From Lachnospiraceae bacterium (lineage in GTDB: Bacteria; Bacillota; Clostridia; Lachnospirales; Lachnospiraceae), in assembly GCA_017958465.1 (NCBI GenBank), contig JAGDCQ010000202.1, positions 1 through 5,896 of the forward strand: a stretch of DNA of 5,896 nucleotides, given 5' to 3'. The position numbers and the translations under genes were made by a program. Of this stretch, positions 1 through 4,230 are shown piece after piece. Below the pieces are notes generated by a model, which was not told the DNA's origin, did not search any database, and was given only the letters and a program-made list of their open reading frames with translations. Positions within the stretch are counted from its first letter, which is position 1, and every line of letters starts with the position of its first letter.

Positions 1-19
1 AATACCGATCAACACTGGC

Positions 20-34
20 TTAACGTACTGTTAA
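20..34. promoter_or_regulatory. Inverted repeat, possible operator of a gene to the left
   Basis: Perfect 5-bp half-sites TTAAC and GTTAA are separated by 5 bases. The element lies about 9 to 23 bases past the predicted start point of the leftward promoter at 50-78, a usual place for a repressor site. Half-sites this short and AT-rich can arise by chance, and the gene it would control is outside the window. The operator role is inferred from position alone. Confidence 0.3.
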
Positions 35-49
35 CCCGCCACATATGGG

Positions 50-78
50 ATTATAAATATATATGCTCAAAAATTCAA
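50..78 (-). promoter_or_regulatory. Leftward SigA-type promoter
   Basis: On the minus strand a -35 box TTGAAT (78-73) is followed after exactly 17 bases by a perfect -10 box TATAAT (55-50). Transcription would start near position 43 and leave the window to the left. It lies downstream of the galactanase stop codon, so it would serve a separate transcript for a gene not visible here. No start codon with a ribosome binding site and a long open frame is present in the last 43 bases, so the leader is at least that long. The surroundings are AT-rich, which raises the chance of a fortuitous match. Confidence 0.55.
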
Positions 79-107
79 CCTTTTAAGAACAATTTTTTGT
101 TGATTAT

Positions 108-125
108 TACTTAATCGTTTAAGTA
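108..125 (-). other. AT-rich hairpin after the galactanase gene
   Basis: TACTTAA and TTAAGTA form a perfect 7-bp stem around a 4-base loop, beginning 17 bases after the galactanase stop codon. On the minus strand it is followed by an A-rich, not a T-rich, run, so it is not a classical rho-independent terminator. It could protect the 3' end of the message or be a weak termination or processing site. No better terminator for the galactanase transcript is visible in 1-142. Confidence 0.3.
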
Positions 126-142
126 GTTCATCCCCCGCAAAC

Positions 143-2104
143 CTATTTGCTGACTGAATTTAAGAGTGCATCGTCGATCTTTCCCCAGGCTCCGTTACCC
201 TCGCCGGAACACTCCACGTGGATACCGCAGATAAGTGTGTCACCCTCGTTATAGGTTACCTCGGGAGTTGCCTGTGTGTCCCAGTTGCCGTATCCGCTTA
301 TCGAAAGAGGAGTCTTTGCAACTATCTCGCCGTTGATCTTTATATATGCGTAGATATTTGTGGTACCGCAATCCCCGCCCATGATGGAGATCGTAAACCT
401 GTAGGTGCCCGAAGGCACGTTTTCCGCAGTCTGCTCAAGGTCAAAGTTTACGGTATCGGTATTTGCGCTCCAGAAGTGGTAATGCTTTGAACCCGTCAGG
501 GAATCTGTCACCTTATCCTCAACGTACAGCTCATCGGATTTTTTATTTGCGGTAAGTTTCCACATGGACTCATCTTCGTCTTCAAAGCTGTAGTTTTTAA
601 GAAAGTTGTACTCTATCATCGAAACGATGCAATGAACCTCTTTCCCCTGGGCTTTTCCCGTCACCGTGTAAACGGCGGGACCATTGGATTTCATCTTTAA
701 GTAATCGTTTTCGTTAACCTCCCAGTTAACCGGGGTGGCAACCTTCGAATCATCGGTCATTACTGCATTTACAGTGGCAGGAAGCTCTATCTTGGCGTTA
801 AGATCAACAACTATCCTTGCATCTTCAAAGGCATCGGGCACGATCTCGATCTCATTGCCTTTCTTCATAAGACCGAAGACTTTAAGGGATTCCAGGGGCT
901 TTCCTGCGCTGTCGAAGAGCGCCTGGTTGTCCACCGCACACCCGCCGGCATATTTTCCGGCATCATTTGGATCGTAGGCTGCTGATGCCTTGGAAGCCCA
1001 GCCGGAGCCGTATTTCTCCCAGAGCTCCTTGTTTTTATCGTAAGACTCGGTACCCACTGTGATCCAGGTACCTTCCCAGTAGCACACGCCGATCCCGTTC
1101 TTTGTCTTATTAACAATAGTATCGGTCACGTTTCTTACGCAATTTGCCTGGCCCTGAACCGTAAAGGGATAATCCGTCACGATAGTATTTGTGGGGCCGC
1201 TTATGGTGTTTCCGAAGAAGTCCGTGTCCTCAGTCGTATATGCGTAGGAGGTCTCCATTACCATGACCTTCTTGTCGTATTGCTCGGCTATCTTTGTCAG
1301 CTCGCTTGCGAGATTGTCAAGGGTGCCGTGCCAGTAAGGATAGTAGGACGAAGCAAAAACATCATAGTCCAGGTTGTAATACTTCAATTTGCTGGCGTAA
1401 GTAGCGTAGTTGCCTTTTTCGGGGTTTGCAAAATGCACGGCGATAAGGGCTTTAGGGAAAACTTCGCGGATGGCTTTCGAACCGGAAGCAAACAGGGTGC
1501 AGATATTCATCCATATCTTTTCCCCGCAGAAGGAGCCGTTTGTCTCGTTTCCGATCTGGACCATACCAACGCTAACTTTTGCGGCTTTAAGCTTTTCAAG
1601 GGATTCTTTTGTATATTTGTAGAACTCCTCGCTCTTTTTCTCTATCTCCATGCCCTTCCAGGCAAGAGGGACCATCTGTTTTCCGGGATCTGCCCAGAAA
1701 TCTGAGTAGTGGAAGTCTACAATGAGGGAAAGGCCGTATTTTGTAGCACGTTTGCCTATCTCCACCGCTGTGTTGATATCGCAGTTGCCGCCGCCGTAGC
1801 CGTTTCCGTCTTTATCAAAGGGGTTGTTCCATACGCGCACGCGGATATGGGTGATCCCGTTTTCCGCAAGAGTCTTGAAAACATCCTGTTCCTCGCCGGC
1901 GAAGTTGTAATACTTCACGCCGCTTGCTTCCTCGGCAAGCACGGAAGAAGCGTCCATACCGAAGATAAAGTCGTCGGGCAGGTTTGCCACCTGTTTTACA
2001 TAAAGGCTGTCGCTTGTAACGTTTACAGCTATCTTTTTGCTCCCGCAGCCTGCAAGCAGGCCTAAAACGAGCGCCAACAATAAAATGATCCTGATCTTTT
2101 TCAT
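143..2104 (-). CDS. Lipoprotein arabinogalactan endo-beta-1,4-galactanase (GH53) with Ig-like and CBM61-like domains
   Basis: The predicted product (653 residues) cleaves internal beta-1,4-galactosyl bonds of type I arabinogalactan or pectic galactan outside the cell. It begins with a lipoprotein signal peptide: KKIR, a leucine-rich core, then lipobox LLAGC with Cys20 as the lipidated residue, so it should be anchored on the outer face of the membrane. Residues about 40-415 are a GH53 barrel: FIFGMDASSV, ITHIRVRVWNNP, the family signature VDFHYSDFWADPGKQ, QIGNET with acid/base Glu187, and METSYAY with nucleophile Glu284. Residues about 425-497 resemble a bacterial Ig-like (Big_4) domain. Residues about 500-650 resemble CBM61, a galactan-binding module known attached to GH53 enzymes. 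The start chosen is the ATG behind GGAGGAG; an ATG at 2116 has that site inside its own codons. The gene follows the LacI-type regulator by 49 bases on the same strand, so it is probably co-transcribed. The GH53 call is firm; the C-terminal module assignments are from pattern only. Confidence 0.95.
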   Translation of the reverse strand: MKKIRIILLLALVLGLLAGCGSKKIAVNVTSDSLYVKQVANLPDDFIFGMDASSVLAEEASGVKYYNFAGEEQDVFKTLAENGITHIRVRVWNNPFDKDGNGYGGGNCDINTAVEIGKRATKYGLSLIVDFHYSDFWADPGKQMVPLAWKGMEIEKKSEEFYKYTKESLEKLKAAKVSVGMVQIGNETNGSFCGEKIWMNICTLFASGSKAIREVFPKALIAVHFANPEKGNYATYASKLKYYNLDYDVFASSYYPYWHGTLDNLASELTKIAEQYDKKVMVMETSYAYTTEDTDFFGNTISGPTNTIVTDYPFTVQGQANCVRNVTDTIVNKTKNGIGVCYWEGTWITVGTESYDKNKELWEKYGSGWASKASAAYDPNDAGKYAGGCAVDNQALFDSAGKPLESLKVFGLMKKGNEIEIVPDAFEDARIVVDLNAKIELPATVNAVMTDDSKVATPVNWEVNENDYLKMKSNGPAVYTVTGKAQGKEVHCIVSMIEYNFLKNYSFEDEDESMWKLTANKKSDELYVEDKVTDSLTGSKHYHFWSANTDTVNFDLEQTAENVPSGTYRFTISIMGGDCGTTNIYAYIKINGEIVAKTPLSISGYGNWDTQATPEVTYNEGDTLICGIHVECSGEGNGAWGKIDDALLNSVSK

Positions 2105-2107
2105 ATT

Positions 2108-2114
2108 CTCCTCC
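2108..2114 (-). promoter_or_regulatory. Ribosome binding site deciding the galactanase start
   Basis: GGAGGAG on the minus strand sits three bases before the ATG at 2104; its GGAGG core is five bases away, near ideal spacing. It lies entirely inside the first codons of the alternative reading from ATG 2116, which has no comparable site. The shorter protein, whose signal peptide begins MKKIR, is therefore the real one. Confidence 0.85.
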
Positions 2115-2116
2115 AT

Positions 2117-2130
2117 GCTGCGAGCGCAGC
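2117..2130 (-). other. GC-rich hairpin abutting the galactanase ribosome binding site
   Basis: GCTGCG and CGCAGC form a perfect inverted repeat around two bases (or a 5-bp stem with a 4-base loop). It lies in the 49-base gap between the regulator and the galactanase and ends two bases before the GGAGGAG site. There is no T-run after it, so it is not a terminator. It could adjust translation of the second gene or protect its message after cleavage; both roles are inference. Confidence 0.4.
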
Positions 2131-2153
2131 GAAAAACTTGTAATCCTATCTTT

Positions 2154-3071
2154 TCAAAATTTGTTTTCTATGCTGTTTATAAGAATAGCCGCTGCCCTGC
2201 GTCCAAGCTCCTTTGAGTTGAACCTCGGGGCCTCTATGCCGGATACCGCAAGGGATTCATTGTAGTAGAACGAGGCCACGAACGGCCTTTTCCCCGCGTC
2301 CAGCAGCGACAGGACCTTAAGACATACAGTGTCGTCGCCGCAGAAGATGCAGTCCGCGCCGCTTTGCAAGGCTCCGTTGACTGCCGCCTCTATCCCGTCA
2401 TCACCCGAGACCGTATAGACCGTGCCTTTTACGCCTTTTTCGGCTGCGGCAGCTTCAAACCCCCGCTTCCTGCTCCTGTTCACGTTGTACTTCTGTGCTC
2501 CGATGATGGCCGCCGGGGCCTTAAACCCGCGGGAGAGCACCTCTTTTGTAAACCTCTCGCAAACCCCTTCATGGTCCTCGTCCACGAACTGAACATCCTC
2601 AACTCCGGGGTTTCCGACCACCACAGTCCTGCACTTCTTATCCAAAAGGAGCTTCAGGGCGGGATCGTCGTCCGCTGCCCTAAGCAAAATGTAGCCGTCT
2701 GCTTTTCCCATACTCACAACGGATTCCAGCCTGCCTGTGCGGTCCTCTCTGTCTGTCACGATCATAGTGGTGTAGTTGCTCTTCATCCCTGCGCTGCAGA
2801 TCCCCATAAGGCACTCGTAAAAGAAGGGTATCTGACCAGTAACGGCATCCGACGGGAGCACTGCACAGATGCTGTAGCTCCTGCCCTTGGCAAGGCCTTT
2901 TGCAAGCATGTTCGGCTTGTAATTATGGCCCTCCATATAGGCTTTTACCTTGTTTACCGTTTCTTCGCTTATGCGTCCTTTGCCGGACAGCGCCCGTGAG
3001 ACAGTAGATGCCGAGAGCCCGAGGGCCTTCGCTATATCTTCTAATGTTGTCGGTGTTTCAACGCTTTTCAA
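2154..3071 (-). CDS. LacI-family transcriptional repressor, probable galactan/arabinose regulator
   Basis: Sugar-responsive DNA-binding protein, about 305 residues from the preferred TTG start. Residues 9-28 form the LacI helix-turn-helix (TLEDIAKALGLSASTVSRAL). The hinge follows (YKPNMLAKGLAKGRS, residues 51-65) with the leucine that family members insert into the central CpG of their operators. Residues about 66-305 are a periplasmic-binding-protein-like effector domain, including RSRKRGFEAA. The frame is open back to 3194, but starts there fall inside the promoter. TTG at 3071 has an AGGA eight bases upstream and gives the usual short lead before the helix-turn-helix. The C-terminus stops after RRAAAILINSIENKF, roughly 20-25 residues earlier than typical members, which end in another strand and an Arg-containing motif. 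It heads a probable operon with the galactanase and likely represses its own promoter. The effector is unknown; a galactan or arabinose derivative is inferred from context. Confidence 0.9.
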   Translation of the reverse strand: MKSVETPTTLEDIAKALGLSASTVSRALSGKGRISEETVNKVKAYMEGHNYKPNMLAKGLAKGRSYSICAVLPSDAVTGQIPFFYECLMGICSAGMKSNYTTMIVTDREDRTGRLESVVSMGKADGYILLRAADDDPALKLLLDKKCRTVVVGNPGVEDVQFVDEDHEGVCERFTKEVLSRGFKAPAAIIGAQKYNVNRSRKRGFEAAAAEKGVKGTVYTVSGDDGIEAAVNGALQSGADCIFCGDDTVCLKVLSLLDAGKRPFVASFYYNESLAVSGIEAPRFNSKELGRRAAAILINSIENKF

Positions 3072-3103
3072 AGTTTTTGTCCTGTTTCGATTAAACTTTC
3101 CAT
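3068..3103 (-). other. Possible 11-codon leader ORF overlapping the repressor start
   Basis: An ATG at 3103 opens a short frame, MESLIETGQKL, whose TGA stop overlaps the repressor's TTG start within TTGA (3071-3068). This arrangement could couple translation of the repressor to the leader. No strong ribosome binding site precedes the ATG, so it may be chance. Alternatively, a single-base length change could once have joined this ATG to the repressor frame. Confidence 0.2.
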
Positions 3104-3113
3104 CTGTTGCTTT

Positions 3114-3127
3114 GCGCAAGCGTTTGC
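3114..3127. promoter_or_regulatory. LacI-type operator, distal copy
   Basis: On the minus strand this reads GCAAACGCTTGCGC, identical over 14 bases to the copy at 3143-3156. The 12-base core is a near-perfect palindrome (one mismatched pair) with central CG, as LacI-family and CcpA sites have. It lies about 33-46 bases past the predicted repressor transcription start. It also differs from the CcpA cre consensus only at the outer positions, so binding by CcpA instead of, or as well as, the local repressor is possible. Confidence 0.7.
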
Positions 3128-3142
3128 CGTCGTTTTGACCAA

Positions 3143-3156
3143 GCGCAAGCGTTTGC
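3143..3156. promoter_or_regulatory. LacI-type operator, proximal copy
   Basis: Second exact copy of GCAAACGCTTGCGC (minus strand), 29 bases from the other copy. It begins about 3 bases past the predicted start of transcription (near 3159), where a bound repressor would block RNA polymerase. Both copies lie on the leader side of the repressor promoter and face away from araD, pointing to autoregulation of the repressor-galactanase operon. Looping or cooperative binding of two dimers is possible. Confidence 0.75.
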
Positions 3157-3165
3157 TCAATTTGC

Positions 3166-3194
3166 ATTTTATACACTTTACACAAAAATGTCAA
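3166..3194 (-). promoter_or_regulatory. Promoter of the repressor-galactanase operon
   Basis: A consensus -35 TTGACA (3194-3189) and a -10 TAAAAT (3171-3166) are separated by exactly 17 bases. The start point would be near 3159, leaving a leader of about 88 bases before the TTG start of the repressor. The TTGACA itself contains a TTG codon in the repressor frame and the -10 overlaps an in-frame ATG at 3167. Neither codon can be the translation start if this promoter is the one used. Confidence 0.8.
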
Positions 3195-3322
3195 GGGTGT
3201 TTTAAAACTCCGTTTGACTATTTATCAAAAACCACTTCAATATTCGGTTTTATCCGTTTTTTGTCCGCTGTCGAGCGAATATTCCTCTTTAAAAACAGGT
3301 CAAAAGATGGTAAACTAAACAT

Positions 3323-3331
3323 TGATAGAAT
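3323..3331 (+). promoter_or_regulatory. Candidate extended -10 for araD
   Basis: TGATAGAAT carries the TGn extension and a -10 with five of six consensus bases. No good -35 lies at 16-18 bases upstream, which extended -10 promoters tolerate. Transcription would start near 3338, about 30 bases before the araD start codon. An alternative, TGGTAAACT with TTTAAA 17 bases upstream of its -10 hexamer (3288-3316), cannot be excluded. Confidence 0.4.
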
Positions 3332-3337
3332 CATTTT

Positions 3338-3351
3338 CGGGCTTTCGCCCG
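3338..3351 (+). other. Hairpin in the araD leader
   Basis: CGGGC and GCCCG form a perfect 5-bp GC-rich stem with loop TTTC, ending seven bases before the araD ribosome binding site. If the extended -10 at 3323-3331 is used, the hairpin is at the very 5' end of the transcript, where such stems are known to stabilise messages. No T-run follows, so it is not a terminator. Confidence 0.4.
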
Positions 3352-3358
3352 GCAAAAC

Positions 3359-3363
3359 GGAGG
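3359..3363 (+). promoter_or_regulatory. Ribosome binding site deciding the araD start
   Basis: GGAGG lies five bases before the ATG at 3369. The reading frame is open upstream to 3135, across the divergent promoter region, so this site is what fixes the true start. The resulting N-terminus, MLEQLKQEVYEAN, aligns with that of known AraD proteins. Confidence 0.9.
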
Positions 3364-3368
3364 AACCT

Positions 3369-4067
3369 ATGCTTGAACAATTGAAACAAGAAGTATACGA
3401 AGCAAATATGCTGCTTCCAAAGTACGGTCTCATCACCTTTACATGGGGCAATGTTTCCGGGATCGACCGCGAAAAAGGCCTTGTTGTCATTAAACCCTCG
3501 GGCGTTGAGTACGACACTATGAAGCCCGACGATATGGTGGTTGTAGACCTGGACGGTAAGGTTGTGGAAGGCCACTACAAGCCTTCATCCGATACTCCGA
3601 CGCACGTTGCGCTCTACAAGGCGTTCAAAAATATCGGCGGAGTTGTCCACACGCATTCCCGCTGGGCAACGACTTTTGCACAGTCAGGCCTTGGTATCCC
3701 CGCTTTCGGGACCACTCACGCCGACTACTTCTACGGCGAGATCCCCTGCACACGCTATATGACACCCGAAGAGATCAAGGGTGAATACGAGCTTGAGACG
3801 GGAAATGTCATCATCGAGACCTTTAACGAAAGAAAGATCAACCCGGATGATGTCCCGGGCGTGCTCGTGCGCAGCCACGGTCCTTTCACATGGGGGAAAG
3901 ATGCCCACAACGCTGTGCACAACGCTGTAGTCCTTGAGGAAGTTGCCTTTATGGCATGGCACAATCTTGAGCTTTCAAACGGCAAACTCCCTGTGATGCA
4001 GCAGGAGCTCCTTGACAAACATTACTTAAGGAAACACGGCGCAAACGCTTATTACGGACAAAATTAA
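3369..4067 (+). CDS. araD: L-ribulose-5-phosphate 4-epimerase
   Basis: Cytoplasmic enzyme (232 residues; the E. coli protein has 231) that converts L-ribulose-5-phosphate to D-xylulose-5-phosphate by retro-aldol cleavage, the last step of bacterial L-arabinose breakdown. It is a class II aldolase/epimerase fold with zinc ligands His94, His96 and His170 (motifs GGVVHTHSRWA and RSHGPF). Catalytic residues match the known enzyme: Asp75 in KPSSDTPTH, Asp119 in TTHADYFYG, His218 and Tyr229 in the C-terminal KHYLRKHGANAYYGQ block. The sequence resembles E. coli AraD along its whole length. The paralogues UlaF and SgbE catalyse the same epimerisation, so pathway assignment rests on context: a divergent galactanase operon suggests arabinose from arabinogalactan. 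araA and araB are not in the window. It appears to be a single-gene transcript, ending at the terminator at 4162-4190. Confidence 0.95.
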   Translation: MLEQLKQEVYEANMLLPKYGLITFTWGNVSGIDREKGLVVIKPSGVEYDTMKPDDMVVVDLDGKVVEGHYKPSSDTPTHVALYKAFKNIGGVVHTHSRWATTFAQSGLGIPAFGTTHADYFYGEIPCTRYMTPEEIKGEYELETGNVIIETFNERKINPDDVPGVLVRSHGPFTWGKDAHNAVHNAVVLEEVAFMAWHNLELSNGKLPVMQQELLDKHYLRKHGANAYYGQN

Positions 4068-4076
4068 AAATCGCAA

Positions 4077-4091
4077 GAATCCCAAGGATTC
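4077..4091 (+). other. Small hairpin just after araD
   Basis: GAATCC and GGATTC form a 6-bp stem with a 3-base loop, starting nine bases after the araD stop codon. A second weak stem (GGCG/CGCC around CTTTT, 4102-4114) follows. Neither is trailed by a convincing T-run. They may protect the 3' end of the araD message; the main terminator lies further on. Confidence 0.3.
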
Positions 4092-4158
4092 GCTTCAGGA
4101 AGGCGCTTTTCGCCCGGGGTTTTCCGCTACAACTTAATACAAATACAATGTTTCGGCA

Positions 4159-4190
4159 AAGAACCGCACGCCGCATAACGTGCGGTTTTT
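4159..4190 (+). terminator. Rho-independent terminator after araD
   Basis: AACCGCACG (4162-4170) pairs perfectly with CGTGCGGTT (4179-4187) across an 8-base loop, and the descending arm runs into five T residues. Upstream A residues at 4159-4160 can extend the stem against the T-run, so it could also act weakly in the other direction. It separates araD from the membrane-protein gene, making the two likely independent transcripts unless read-through occurs. Confidence 0.85.
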
Positions 4191-4230
4191 CGCCTTACAT
4201 ACCGATTTTTATACAAGAAAGGGTGGCTCT

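Noticed and set aside
1280..2065. Plus-strand open frames of 141 and 118 codons opposite the galactanase
   Set aside because: They lie wholly within conserved GH53 coding sequence on the other strand and are best explained as antisense shadows.
2105..2116. Galactanase start at ATG 2116 (adds MEEN)
   Set aside because: The extra codons are the ribosome binding site for the ATG at 2104, and the shorter form gives a normal lipoprotein signal peptide.
2364..2999. 211-codon plus-strand open frame opposite the repressor
   Set aside because: It is antisense to a well-supported LacI-family gene, its translation resembles no known protein, and it has no supporting start signals.
3277..3284. GAATATTC palindrome in the divergent region as an operator
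   Set aside because: It is only 8 bases, AT-rich, single-copy as a full palindrome, and not clearly placed relative to a promoter.
3135..3368. Upstream extension of the araD frame by 78 residues
   Set aside because: The extension crosses the divergent promoter and operator region, does not look like AraD, and the ATG at 3369 has a strong ribosome binding site and the right N-terminus.
4039..4049. GCGCAAACGCT, resembling the operator, with another copy at 4703-4713
   Set aside because: Both copies are inside coding regions where they encode Ala-Asn-Ala, lack the full palindrome, and are not next to a promoter.
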